Assembly: GCF_041381155.1 (NCBI RefSeq)
Contig: NC_091147.1
Location: forward strand, 38,380,053-38,444,052
DNA length: 64,000 nucleotides
Source: Argopecten irradians
Lineage: Eukaryota > Mollusca > Bivalvia > Pectinida > Pectinidae
Direction: 5' to 3'
The notes under the pieces are model-generated. The model did not search any database, was not told the origin of the DNA, and worked only from the letters and a program-made list of their open reading frames with translations. A program made the position numbers and the translations under genes. Shown in pieces: positions 1 through 11,942 of this stretch (positions are counted from its first letter, which is position 1; the number at the start of each line of letters is the position of its first letter).

Positions 1-639
1 TGCTCTATCTGTCCTATTTACCGTAAATTGTCACAATAAGCACCAGTCCTTCTATTTACCAAATTATTTTCAGGTGTGATTTATTTTTGCATTTTTTTTG
101 GCTGCTGATACCAATACCAATACTTGAAAAATAAATTTACACAAATATTAATCAACTACAAGTACAATAGAAGATTTTACCTGCCAATTATGAAATTAAC
201 TGACCGTGAAAGTGTTGTTGGGAATGATACTGTGAATTTAGATTTGTTAATTTACAGTTTTTCTTACAAAGAAGCCCTATTTTGATGTCAAATGCATCTT
301 CTCTAGTGTGTTCATTTCTTTATTCCCTAATCTTTATAAATCTGTATTTTGTTTGTGACAATATTTGACATTTCTACTATCTAAATGCTTACCTGCAGTA
401 TTATTTTTTCAATATTCTTTTAAGGTCATTATGTTGCTACATTTTGCTTTAATCATTATAACCTAGTAATAGTAATACATTCAAAATCATTTTCATTTGT
501 GTTTCATCAAGCATTCTTTGAAGAGTATTCTGGTATCGGATATTGTATATTTATTTATTTTTTTGTCTTTCTGCAGTTCTGACAATATAACAATACATGA
601 GTTACATATAAAAATCAACCTCAGTCCCTATAGATACAA
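1..639. other. No gene or recognisable element seen
   Basis: AT-rich sequence with only short open frames and no splice-supported exon on either strand. Confidence 0.5.
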
Positions 640-890
640 TATATCGTATTCGACCCAATAAGTGCGTATAGGGCAGGTAAAAAATTCAAGCAAATCAGGG
701 GGCGCTTAATGGAAACTTTGAACTTTACCTTCATAAATTATTCTACTATGTAAGGCACAAATCAACTTTAAAAAGAAATCAGTAAGAAAACCAGCTCTGT
801 TTTCATATTTTCAGTCTGCATTAATTCAAAGTGAAATTGACGCCTAAAAAAGGGTGAGGGGCGTTTATAGGGATGGGGGCGCTATTATGT
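640..890. repeat. Inverted-repeat element ('gtattcgaccc' family), copy 1
   Basis: Contains gtattcgacccaataagtgcg and internal blocks (aaattgacgcc, gaggggcg) that match, inverted, the better copy at 4132-4322. Confidence 0.5.
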
Positions 891-1215
891 ATTTGCTTCT
901 GAAAGTTTGAGTTACTCTCCACAGTTATCTTATCTCATATGCTGCATAATAACATCCAATTGTATATGCTTCTACTGCCAAAACTTTTGTATGTCAGATG
1001 AGGTACAGTGTAGTAAACTTTGTAAGTTACCAGGATCAACTAAGATCGAGTTATGGCCCTTTGTTTACCTTTTTTTAATATACTGTGCTTACATATAATA
1101 TATTTCATTTGCTGAAATTTTTTCTTTGTGTGCCTTTTTCCAAAGTAATGACCCACCATTCACCTCTGATACCAAAGTTGAGATAGAAACGAAGAGATAA
1201 AAAATTACAAAACTC
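891..1215. other. No gene seen
   Basis: A 63-codon plus-strand open frame is present. It lacks family motifs, repeats or splice context that would support it. Confidence 0.5.
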
Positions 1216-2015
1216 CACTGCTCCACCGCTGACAAATGATATTTTTTCACTATCAAAAACAGGAGCAGACGATTAAGTATTTTTCTTAAGCTACAGAAGT
1301 TACTTACTTTACACAGTTACCATCACGGAAAAGTTTGAGCTTTTTATTTGAATTCAAGTTAAAAATATGAAAAGTAATTAATTGCACTCCCAAAAAATTC
1401 CATGGTACTATATCCCATATGGAATCATGTACTGTTTGTGCATGCACCAAAGGCGAAATAAATCATTTTATATTATTTTTTGTGTTAATTAGACATATAT
1501 ATATATAGATTGAACAGTGTTTTGATTGCGTTAAAGGTGGTATGAACGCAATGGGATACATACATATTCAATGTAGCGCGTTATTTTGAATCCGATAACG
1601 ATGAAACTTTGTTTACATTTCATACAGTAGGCCAACCGAGTAGGCTAATGACGAGCATGTTATTGTCTGTGCCGCCTAAGGATCAGTTTTGAGACAAATA
1701 GAAGACCGAAATCGTTTTTTAGTTTATTATTAATTCAAAGCAAATTTGTCATCTGTTAAAAGGTAAAATGTAAATTAAGTAATTATAGTTTATTTAGATT
1801 ATCATATGACGCAAAATCTTACCAAAGCGTGAACTAGAAATAGTCCGATCCTACTTTTGGTTTGTATTCATACGTCGTTGCGTTTATGCTAATTTGAACG
1901 CAACTCCCCTCCCGTTGACTATATAGAGGTATATGTAAATATACACAATCAAACACCAATTATTGTTCAAATGATGAATATCATTTATGCTCTGTCGGCG
2001 GTGGAGCATCTTTTA
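1216..2015. repeat. 'gctccaccgc' terminal-inverted-repeat element split by a nested insertion
   Basis: 1216-1505 and 1946-2015 together make one copy of the element seen whole at 33,583-33,937. The intervening 440 bp carries its own near-terminal inverted motif (ttgcgtt...gaacgcaa at both ends) and so looks like a second inserted element. Confidence 0.7.
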
Positions 2016-2246
2016 AGTCAGAACCAAATTTGATTGAAATTTACTTAAAATGATGACTTTTAGACAATTATAACTTCTTTCTTATTCTATTCATTTGTAT
2101 AGTACAACCCCTTTATCTATTTACAATAGTAACTATTTTAAAGATATATACATGTATACATGTTCAAGGGTATGTGATCCAAAACGATAATAAAAGCTAG
2201 GATAAAATTTCTTGTGCTTTTGTACTCATTATATTAATACACATGT

Positions 2247-2436
2247 ATTCCGTCTTTGCACATTACAGAGTTACCTCCCTTGCGAGTAGGTATCCCATTG
2301 TGACGTAATTATTTTGTGAGCGAAACTTGCATCATTTTCTCTGAAAAGGATGATGTTACACACACAAACAGACTAGGTTACAATCAATACCTACCAGCAA
2401 GGACAGATAACTCGGTAATATGCAAATACAGAATAT
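2247..2436. repeat. Foldback element ('gagtaggtat' family), copy 1
   Basis: Arms 'ttacctcccttgcgagtagg' and 'cctaccagcaaggacagata' face each other. Related copies at 27,176-27,356 and 36,150-36,310, and a fragment at 3,040-3,150. Each carries a tgacgt motif. Confidence 0.75.
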
Positions 2437-3442
2437 CCCATGGCAAGGACAAAATGTGAAGTCTTTTTTGAGTCTCGCATACAATGTGTTAAGTTGTGAC
2501 TAAAAGCTGTAGCCTTCTGACAGTATATTCACTAATTATGGACTGGTTTAGTCTTAGATGTAGAAGGTTCTAAATGCGTCTTCAGGGATGAATGAATTAA
2601 TGTCATCTGCTTATGTGCCATGTTGTGAAATGTTCCGTTATAAAAGTAAACGTGCATTATTATTCATTCTTAATTTTTAACTGCTAATTCATACTGTGTT
2701 ACAACGGTTTTGAAAGTGGAATATATCATCTTTAAATATGAAAAGTCATTTGCGCTCCAAATAAAGTGAAATTGACAGAGAAATACTTTAAAAAATACTA
2801 TATTTGAGTTTCCCAATTCCCATACTCAAAGCATTTTGAGAAATAATTTATATTTCTTAGACCAATTTGGAAAATGCACTTTAGATCATGAGATCATTTA
2901 TGAACACCATTTTTTGTTTAGATTTATCTGTAAATTGTAGATCAGTGCTAGTGCAATTTAAAATAAATATTTATATATGTCTGTTTCTGTTCCATAAATC
3001 CATTATAAAAATGTTAATGTTGTGCTTCCTGTATTCAAGGGAGATAACTCTGTATTCTTTCTCTATCTCCCAATTCTGTATTTTCATATATAATAGAGTT
3101 ATCTACTCTTGTGGTAGATATTGATTGTGACGTCATGTGTTTACAAGTATATAACATCTTTTGTCATAATAGCACTAAGGACATTTTGTGAACCATTCTG
3201 AATCTAACAGTTTAAAATGAATATACCTGATTCTGCAAGAATGAAGATGGTTTACATGTAATAATTATAATGTATATGAGAAGTGTTTGCTATGATGTTT
3301 ATTTATTAAAAATATGTTTATTTATTATGTGTGCATAAGTTTGTTTACAATCTATTAAGGTAATGCTGTATGTATTTGTTTCTTTTTAGTAATTTTATAA
3401 ATTAGCTTATTATTTTTATAAATTAGCTTATTATTTAATATG
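2437..3442. other. Gene-free stretch with dispersed repeat fragments
   Basis: 2,490-2,610 resembles 5,760-5,870 (ggactggt...gtctaaatg...caggg). A fragment of the 'gagtaggtat' foldback lies at 3,040-3,150. No supported exon. Confidence 0.5.
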
Positions 3443-3830
3443 AAGTTTACTAGATCTTTTTTTTCTTTCTTTATAGAAAAGAAATTAGTTTATTATTATT
3501 TAATATGAAGTTTACTGGATACATTTTTTCCTTTCTTTATAGTAAAGAAATTAGTTTATTATTAAATATGAAGTTTACTAGATCTTTTTTCTTTCTTTAT
3601 AGTAAAGAAATTAGTTTATTATTAAATATGAAGTTTACTAGATCTTTTTTCTTTCATTATAGTAAAGAAATTAGTTTATTATTAAATATGAAGTTTACTA
3701 GATCTTTTTTCTTTCATTATAGTAAAGAAATTAGTTTATTATTCAATATGAAGTTTACTAGATCTTTTTTCTTTCATTATAGTAAAGAAATTAGTTTATT
3801 ATTCAATATGAAGTTTACTGATTGTCTATT
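3443..3830. repeat. 60-bp minisatellite, about six copies
   Basis: Unit 'atgaagtttactagatcttt...ttatagtaaagaaattagtt' with period 60 (20 codons), which explains the repetitive 145-codon open frame here. Each unit contains a pyrimidine tract ending in ATAG, resembling a 3' splice site. Confidence 0.9.
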
Positions 3831-4131
3831 TGTTTATTTAATATTAATTATGTCAGAATCATTCTTTGTTTTATCTTTCTTTTATGTACTGTATTCAACC
3901 CAATCAAGCACTCGGAGTACTTATAAAATTGAAAACAAATAAGGGGGCTTAGATAAAACCAAATCGGGGTTGTCTTTCATAAAATTATTGTAGAGAGTAA
4001 GCCATAAATTAATTTTTAAAAAATGAAAAGAGAAACTTAACAGTTGTCATAGTTTTACTCTGCTTTTAATTTTAGGTAATAACCTCAAATAATGGTCTCA
4101 GAAATGGGGAGGGGTGTATATTGGATCAAAT

Positions 4132-4322
4132 ATGTTACCGTATTCGACCCTATAAGCGCCCCTTCCCCTTTTTTGAGGCCTCAATTTCAATTGTCCAGGC
4201 ATAAATAAAGACCAAAACTACACAAAACAGTATAGATTTGCAGTAATAGCGTCTTCTTAGCACCTTTTCATTTTTTTGAATTTTTTTAAACGCACTGGGG
4301 GCTTATTGGGTCAAATACGGTA
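4132..4322. repeat. Terminal-inverted-repeat element ('taccgtattcgaccc'), copy 2
   Basis: Begins taccgtattcgaccctataagc and ends gcttattgggtcaaatacggta, about 190 bp with near-perfect terminal inverted repeats and no coding capacity. A related degenerate copy may occupy 3,945-4,137. Confidence 0.8.
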
Positions 4323-4990
4323 TATCATTATTTGATGCCATTATACAAAAAGATAATAGAACGGCAGAATAATTCTGATTAAATCAATGATAAGATGTTG
4401 TTGTCAATGTTCGATGTTCTTACTATGGCTTTTGAACTAGTTGTTTATCAGATGTAAGTGTATAGAGATTTATATAGAGAGATTAGAGAGAATTAAGATG
4501 AGATACTAGTTAAGGTATTTATGATAATTTGACTGTGATTCTTAACTGCTGTGGTAATTAAGAAAAGGGATTTCTAGATGAAACTGCATGGCAATTTCAA
4601 TTTGAAATTTTGTTTGATCTTGAGAGTAAAGGATTTCTTTTTTAGAAAGAAAAAAAAGAATGATAAAAGACAATCAATGTCCTTTAATTTGCTGCATTTG
4701 AATTTGTTAGGATCATTATCATTATAATTTAAATTTTTCATCTTTTTTTGTGTTTTAAAAATGATCCACAGCTCCCGTATATAAACATTCAGTTTCCTAA
4801 AAACAAACTGATATGACATGTATCATTTTCCATTATTCAATCACCAATGTGTCTTTTCACAAGTGGTTCGTCAGCGCTTTGAACAAGTTCTCTGATGTAA
4901 AGATCTATTATTTAGGCATTTATATGACATTTTATAGCGAATATCTTCATTATTGTGAAAAATTTACTTAAATGACATAATCATTTTCAG

Positions 4991-5336
4991 ATTGATTTAT
5001 TTAGTTATTATTTTACAAGCCTGGCGTTTTGTGATCACAGCTGTAGTATTACATAGCTTAAATATAATTGCGGGTCCCTGCATACTTCAAGTAGTTGACT
5101 CCAACATTGTCAATATAGAAAAAAAGCAAATTGCCTCATTACTGAAAAAACAAACAAATTTTTCTCATCCGCATTTAATTACTTCACTTTCAAAACATGA
5201 AATTCATAAACTAAATTACTTAATTGCCCATTTTGTTTATCGAGATAGTAGAGAAGTTCTTCAAACAAGGGGAGGTAACTTGCAGACGGAACGACTACTT
5301 AGGCAGAATTCTCTCCCTTACACAATAACTGGTTAG
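4991..5336 (+). other. Unrecognised open frame, possible single exon
   Basis: Open from a TTTTCAG acceptor-like site at 4990 to a stop at 5336. It starts hydrophobic and ends with a charged part (KKQIASLLKK, YRDSREVLQTRGG). A GGAG|GTAACT donor-like site at about 5274 coincides with a common mollusc repeat motif. I do not recognise the protein, and chance is a real possibility. Confidence 0.2.
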
Positions 5337-6787
5337 TTTTTTCAATAACGTAGAACTATTCCATTTATAGAATAACACCTATTATTTGATAGGTCCCTAC
5401 TCAAGCGTTTAGATTCTTTTCCGTAAATTAGAAAATTTTGGTGTTTCGGATATGTTGGACTTATTTTGGTCATTTGTCAAGATTTTATTTTGGGGTTAAT
5501 CTTGGTGTCCATTTACTCTATAAGAAGTAATTGTCAATTTTTTTCATGCTCAAGATCATTCTTTGTTATCCTACCAAGTTGGTTAAAACATGATCATGAA
5601 TAATAGAATTTCACTCGCATTCGTTTTTGTAAATTTCATTTTGTAATTTTAAACTCTATGTAATTTCAGCTAGCTATATAGAGTTGTGCTGTCTATATAT
5701 TCACAATCCATTCATTCTCAATTTTGAAAATGAATAATTGAAGAGAAGAACTTTATTATGACATTCAACAGAATAATTAACTCATGACCCCTGAAATTTC
5801 ATAATGGACTGGTGTAAGTCTTTGATTTAGAAGAGTCTAAATGTGTTATCAGGGGTTAATGTATTTTTAATCATTTAGTTTAATCATTTTTCTAAACGTC
5901 AAATGAAAATTGGATAATTTTGTGAATATATTTGTTTACTTGTAAGTTGTGAAATGGCTTCAAATCAACAAAAGTGCAATTGATACATAATGTGTTTACT
6001 AACACGACCATCTAGTATTTATTTTTTGTTTTTAGTGTTTTATACATATATGTAAATGATGATATTAAGCAGAAATGTAATTTGTAGTTTTAAAATCTAG
6101 TTGTAGTATTATATATAATATATGAAAGATAGTTTTGATTAGCAGTAGCCTCAAATATGAATTTGAATTAAAATTGTAGTTAGAAGTTGTGATTTATTTT
6201 AAATTAAAAGCTACATCAACTTAATTTGAAATATATCAATAAATTTGCAATATAGAGGTCAAGTTCCTTTATTTTCATGAGATTTTGCTTAAGAAAATTT
6301 CAATTAATTAAACTTGATGTCTAATATCTGAAAGTCAAAATGAAAGTAATATTTTGATAGCTTTTCCTTGTCAGGTTGCATAAAGTTTTGACTAAATCAA
6401 GCTAAATTTTGACATATTTTTGTATGAGAGCTAAAATTCAAATTGAAGAGACATACTTTACAAAAGATTACCAACATTGCATTAAATATGGGCATACCGT
6501 TTTGCTGATATGACGTCAAGCAAAATAAAGGGAAGTAACTCGTATGTCTGTCTGAAAAGATGCTTGGGGCCTTAATTAAGGGGAGATAATATTAGAAATC
6601 ACAAATCTATATCAATATATACAATGTACACCATGTATCTCCTGTAGTTTATTGTTGCTGTTTGATATGTTATAAATGAAGATATATATACATCTATATA
6701 CGAGTGTTTGTGAACTGTTATGTGAAGTATACTGAGAGAGAATTAAAGTCATTCAATATACATAAAGGTTTCTTTGTCTTTTGTACA
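5337..6787. other. Gene-free stretch
   Basis: Contains the second copy of the 2.5-kb dispersed repeat (5,760-5,870) and gggagataat-type motifs at about 6,530 and 6,580. No supported exon. Confidence 0.5.
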
Positions 6788-6984
6788 ATATTTTTATCAT
6801 GGTTGAACATGCATCTGGTACGTAATTGTTTTCATCTTTATTATATTTTTGATACATACTATTTCTTTTTGAATACTTTTACTGAAAATTTGTCGATGTA
6901 TAACTTTACTTTACCAGCAAGCAAAACTTACGATTTTCATATGTGAATCACGGCGTAATACTTCAAAAACGTTCGTCTTATTTT

Positions 6985-7295
6985 GTTTTTCGTCCACGTA
7001 TAAGTCGCACTGATGTATAGATCGCATTCACGACTAATAGAGAAAAAGTCGCGACTTACACTCTAGAAATACGGTAGTCATCATGCTTCATCCGTCGTTC
7101 TGTGCCAAATTAATGGTGACCTGTAGCATGGTTAAATGAAAGACTACCAGGTTTTTTTTTTTTTTTTTTTCAAATGAATGACCCGGACCTTCATTCAAAG
7201 TCACATAGGTCATAAAGGCTACAATCTTTAACGACTTTCTGTGTACTTCATTTCTACTGCCGTATTTTCCGGAGTATAAGTCGCGACTACTATAC
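6985..7295. repeat. 'gtataagtcgc' element ends downstream of gene A (also about 19,330-19,645)
   Basis: One element end reads outward at about 7,048-7,076 (gtcgcgactta...aatacggta) and another inward at 7,259-7,290 (ccgtattttccggagtataa). A 20-nt T run lies at about 7,151. Confidence 0.5.
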
Positions 7296-7624
7296 TAATG
7301 TTTTATTTATATTCAGATGACTGTTAAAAACCACTGTATCTTGTTTTTCTTCTGTCTTACTTTTTTAACATGATCATAATTGTTCGTCTTTTCTGAATGG
7401 AGAGTTGCAGTTCAAACCACTTTGTTATGAGGGTTTGAAAAGTTAGACTGGGCCGTTTTTGTTGATACGGCGGCTGGACTGGTTGGACCGTTTGAAAAAA
7501 AGTCATTATTCAAAGTACATAATTCCTGACGGATCTTCAGATTTTCATACGAGTCTCTATGAGGGCTTTGCCATGGCTAGTCTGAAAACAATACAATTAT
7601 AATACATTCGAATGTGAAACACAT

Positions 7625-7630
7625 TTTATT
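7625..7630 (-). terminator. Polyadenylation signal of gene A
   Basis: AATAAA on the minus strand, about 45 nt after the TAA stop. The same signal sits in the same place downstream of gene B (19972-19977). The 3' UTR would be short. Confidence 0.6.
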
Positions 7631-7673
7631 ATGTATAGCGGTATATATGTACGGTATATAATTGAGCCACCGT

Positions 7674-10600
7674 TTAAGTTCGACAACTACCACAAGCATG
7701 GCGGCATGTCTTCAGCATGTATCCTGGGTTGGCAACACACTCTCCTTGTTGTTGCCATTCTCTGCATCTGATATTGTAGTTATAACAACCACCTGTACAA
7801 TACAAAACACCCCAACGAATTAAAATTATGACACAGGAAGAAGCTAGACGAGAATGTAAATTATCTGAGGTTTTTTTTAACTAGTAACTGTTTTTCCGCC
7901 ACATATCATAGATTGCATTTCTCAAAGGGATCTTAGAGTTACAGTTTCACAAATAAATTGTATTCTTCAACTATTGCATGGTATGCAATCAATATTTGAA
8001 CAATTATCAAGTCAAGCTTATAGTATCTATTTACTTTCTGCCGTATGTTAGCAGCGACTTATAGTTCTGAGGATTAATGTTAATACCGTCCTTCGCTTGT
8101 TTCGGTCGCCAATGCGACAGTGGGACATATGCATGATCGAAATACTTACAAATGTCACAGGAGCTTTTACATTCATCCAGCATGTAGCTTGGATTGTTAC
8201 GACATTCTCCATTATCCGCCCACCGTTCACAATTAGCATCATTGTCAAAACACCCTGAAATATCATAAAATAATTTCATTTGTTACACTCATTTCTATTG
8301 GTTAGAAAGTTGAGGTTAATGTTTCCAAGAGAATTGTACGTCGAGTGATATGACATCATACATACAGTACATGTTTTCGCGGGATATTTTAAAAGAGGCA
8401 CAGTCATTGGCCAAAATGATTTCAATGCGCAACAACCGAATATGCTTTATTGAAAACGTGTATAAAAGCACAGAAACTAGTGCCTAAATAGTGGCTAATT
8501 ACTTTATTCAAATTAAATTTTAAGCATTAGTCTCAGTATCTTTTGGGTTTATGAAATCATAGATAAAAAAGAACAGACTTTCTTTTTCCTAGATGCTTCG
8601 CGAGTGCTGGTCGGTGGTTTTTCTTCGAGTACTTCGGCTTTGAATGACACTGGCTGGACGTTAACCAGAAGACGTGATTTATTCTTAAACCTAAAATGCT
8701 ACATGTATATACGGGCAACTTCCTGAAACTTACGTGAGTTCGGATCTCTGTTCCTCTTCCACATGTTCGGATCTTCTGTTTGTAGAATAGAACATACATT
8801 TAGTGACATTTTTCAACAATCAAGACAAATCTTAAAGATATGTGATCATATACACGACTAAACGGACTTAAATTTGTGTTGTTTATAGCGTTTTTAAGAA
8901 AATCACGATTTACCGCTTAGACTTTATTTTCGTAAATCATAGGTTTGAAGCTTCCTTGTTTCTTACATTGAATTTAATTCATTCTCTGTAGCCCCTTCAG
9001 AGTTGTTAATATATATTACACCTTCTTTAAATCCCTTTCCCCTACTGACTGTCGATATTTGGTTGAAGCACACCGGCTGTCGATATTATAAGACTCTTTC
9101 ATATGTGGATATGAAGGATAGGGATATATAGGGTCACAAAATGTAGTAAAATCCGAGGCTTGCCGAGGGTTTTGCAACATTTTGTGATCCCGAGGGTAGA
9201 ATATCCCTATCCTTCATATCCACTTATGAAAGAGTATTTTTCTTTCATACCTCGACGGTTTTTTTTCAATTTTACAACTACAATAACCCGCCATTTTGAA
9301 ATAAATTCGAAGAAATCCACGACTTGAAGTCAATTTTTCTTACATGAAAAATTACATCATATTTTTAACATAAATTCCATTGTTTGCATTTTTTATTGTA
9401 AAACCAGTCATATTTGTGAAAAAAATGTTAAAATTTTACTGAGGAAATAGAAATTTTGTTGACGCCGTGTCGTCACGAGGCTTTATTGCATGGGTAGCCA
9501 TGCAATACAGCCTCAGGCGACATGAGTGTATTGCCCTGGACCAAAACTAAATATAAGGAATAGCTTTTTATTTTATTGAGGTTATGAGGGTATAATGATA
9601 ATGGAGCCCGTATAAATCTATGTAACCCGGCTTTACCTACCTTCATATAACACTGCCATCGGGAACATACATTTTTTATTACATTGTATGCCGAAAATTA
9701 TGGGTTATTCGTAGGTTGTTGATTTTTTTCAACCCATCACAGATACATACATATACCTATAAACATGGGGTATTCAAATTATGTAACCCGGCAAGCCGGG
9801 TTACATAAAATTTACACGGGCTCCATTATCATTATACCCTCATAACCTCAACAAAATAAAAAGCTATTCCTTATATTTACAGTTTTCACGTAAATGAATA
9901 TTATTTATTCTCGCGACAGTTGCATATTTTTTATTAAAATACCCATATTTGTTCTCTCCAGTCATCGTCAACGAATTCGATTGAGCAGCTGATTGGAATA
10001 GAGTCATTCATATGTTCCAACCAAAAGTGGGGTCATGACCCCACATTACGCCAGCGACTATTCCCGTAACAATAGAATCGCCTCACGTGTTGTACTATCT
10101 TATGTATACCCTGATAAATATCAATGATAATACTAGAAAGCTTGGTTATGGAGTCAATGTCAGTGCAAACTGTAAATATAATAATGTATTTTGTTTCAGG
10201 CGTCTCCCTATAGCTATCGATATCTATTATTTTATTTTATTATTAATGTTGCTAGTTTTTCTCCTCATTTGAAACCCTTCCTTTATTCAGAGACATAGAA
10301 AGTGCTTTAGGTAGGTATTTATTGTTACCTTGCTTTACGTTCTGATCTGTTGCAGCCCTGGCGTTCAGGAGTTTACTGATGGTGTTCTTAAGGTTCAAAG
10401 ATGTTGGTGTATCTGTTTCTTTGTTGTGGAGTGGAACCTTGTCCAAGCTCTCGACTTCAGATCCGTACATCATAGGTATGAACTGGAAATGCAAATAAAA
10501 TAATTAGTTATATTCTGACCCACGGATAACTGCACTACGCTAAAACACGCTTATTAAGTAATACGTGTAGCATAGTGCAGTCAATCTTAAATCCACATAA

Positions 10601-11796
10601 GTGAAGCAAAGCGTTGTGCTTTGGTCCAATAAGTGTAGCGTAGCGACATACGTAGTACAATCAACTGTGCGTCCCCGACGATAAGTCGATCTTGAGCGCA
10701 GTATTCACTTTCATTAATTCGACATTCAGAAAAAGGATATTTGTCGAGACATTTTTTTAGAATGGATTGTAAAAACAATGCACAATATGTGCATTTGCTG
10801 ACAAAATAATGTTATACAATACAACTCAATCATGCTTTAAGTTATCGAGGATAATATTATCTTAGTTTAGAGGAGATTAACCTTCAATAAATTGTAATAA
10901 TTGGATCTTTTTCACGTAATTAAAAAAACATGTGTTTTATTCGAAAAGCAAAAGCAAAGAAAAACGCGCATGTGTATGACAAATAAGAAATATTTAAATA
11001 GACTAAATGGTATTAAATAAATATATTTCTGTATAGCTTAAATATCAAAGAAACACAATTTATCAAAGCATAACAATTTATTGACTCGTGCCCTACCCGG
11101 GCCTCGAACTCAAGATCTGCGACACCCAATCGCCTAGCCAAACATACCTGCACCTTCTTTAGTAAATACAGTATGCGTTATTAGATAACGAATGTAGAAT
11201 ATGGTGGGGTTTTTTGGCAATTAATTGATGGATTTGTGCATAGAGCGTTGTATAATAGTATAAACATTGTGAAAATTCTATTCAATGTATAAATTTATAA
11301 TGAAACAGGATCATACTAAAAAGTAGTTGTGAAGTGTTATTTATGAAGTGTGATTTATGTGTTCTTTTGAATTTCTGAAACCTACGAGCTATCTTGGCGA
11401 AAGAAACAACGCGCACACAACAAAATAAACTTATTTCTTCTAGAACACTAGTAGTTTGAGGTATTCAATCATGTACATTGTTCTGCAAAATAAATAGCTT
11501 CATTCTAATAAATCAAATTTAGGGTATTATTTTTACATATTTTACATCTTTGAAGATGGTGGGAAGCAATAATTTCTCTGTATTTTTTGCAGAGTTCATA
11601 AAACAAGTTTGTGTTTGTTATTCTCTCCGGGGACATAATACAACTTTGACCTAACATATCTACTCACCAGTACAGCCATTATTCCTAATAACACCATGGT
11701 GATTACCATGTCTCCGGGGACATAATACAACTTTGACCTAACATATCTACTCACCAGTACAGCCATTATTCCTAATAACACCATGGTGATTGCCAT
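7674..11796 (-). CDS. Gene A: secreted protein with two ShK (ShKT) domains, five exons
   Basis: Exons in transcription order: 11796-11755 (42 nt, 14 codons, hydrophobic signal peptide, starts MAITMVLLG), 10482-10329 (154 nt), 8775-8734 (42 nt), 8254-8150 (105 nt), 7792-7674 (119 nt, ends TAA). Donors are GTGAGT, GTAACA, GTAAGT, GTAAGT; all acceptors end in CAG. Phases run 0-1-1-1, summing to 462 nt (153 residues). Exons 2-3 look like a propeptide with a Lys-Arg (WKRN) just before the cysteine-rich part. Exon 4 gives ShK domain 1; its sixth cysteine codon is split T|GT into exon 5, which encodes domain 2. Both domains show spacing C-x6-C-x8-C-x10-C-x3-C-x2-C. The Lys-Tyr dyad known from potassium-channel-blocking ShK peptides is absent (NPSYML, NPGYML), so channel block is not implied. 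Secretion is inferred from the signal peptide. The target and role are unknown; ShKT proteins are expanded in molluscs. Confidence 0.88.
9092..9235. repeat. Foldback hairpin in intron 2 of gene A (also about 21,450-21,595 in B)
   Basis: Arm 'gactctttcatatgtggata' and onward (about 36 bp) is repeated inverted at 9201-9235, with a second inner pair around 'cacaaaatgt...acattttgtg'. Consistent with a small foldback transposable element. Confidence 0.75.
9548..9879. repeat. Long inverted-repeat element in intron 2 of gene A (also 21,908-22,240 in B)
   Basis: Arms of about 65 bp (9548-9612 and 9815-9879) are near-perfect reverse complements ('taaatataaggaatagcttt' start). An inner pair around 'gtaacccggc' adds a second stem. 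Typical non-autonomous inverted-repeat element. Confidence 0.8.
10028..10043. promoter_or_regulatory. Perfect 16-bp palindrome resembling a nuclear-receptor half-site pair
   Basis: TGGGGTCATGACCCCA contains two GGTCA half-sites in inverted orientation with no spacer, the arrangement of palindromic thyroid/retinoid-type elements. It is kept in gene B (22389-22404) inside intron 2. The function is inference; introns of the two copies are conserved anyway. Confidence 0.3.
11085..11155 (-). repeat. tRNA-like SINE head, degenerate (also 23,440-23,513)
   Basis: The minus strand contains TGGCTAGGCGATTGGGTG, resembling a pol III A box, and GAGTTCGAGGCC, resembling a B box, at tRNA-like spacing. I cannot fold a complete cloverleaf, so a SINE fragment is likelier than a tRNA gene. 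Confidence 0.35.
11668..11709 (-). repeat. Tandem duplicate of the signal-peptide exon of gene A
   Basis: An 87-bp unit (11624-11710 and 11711-11797) containing the whole first exon plus its GTGAGT donor is present twice. Because 87 is 29 codons, the frame stays open through both. Skipping the first donor and using the second would add 29 residues in frame and give a second hydrophobic segment. Gene B has the same duplication at 24001-24042; gene C has a single exon. Confidence 0.75.
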
Positions 11797-11935
11797 GTCT
11801 CCGGTGGAGGTTGAAGCTAACGTCGGTTACAACTGACTGTCCAGGGAAAAACAGGCGAACGATTTATTCGTAGTTTTGAAGAATATCGACTGTCCGCACC
11901 CTCGGAGATCCAGTGTCTAAATTCCACTAAGCTCC

Positions 11936-11942
11936 GTTTATA
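11936..11942 (-). promoter_or_regulatory. TATA box of gene A
   Basis: The minus strand reads TATAAAC about 140 nt upstream of the ATG. It is followed by AGTGGA, which also follows the TATA motif of gene B and gene 2, so the core promoter appears shared in the family. The 5' leader would be roughly 110 nt. The transcription start is inferred from the usual 30-nt spacing. Confidence 0.6.

Noticed and set aside
3505..3942. 145-codon repetitive open frame
   Set aside because: Follows directly from the 60-bp minisatellite. It is highly hydrophobic, with no support beyond the repeat.
8048..8266. 72-codon frame overlapping ShK exon 4 of gene A (and the copy at 20,399-20,617)
   Set aside because: It is the wrong frame of the real exon; splice phase and cysteine spacing fix the other frame.
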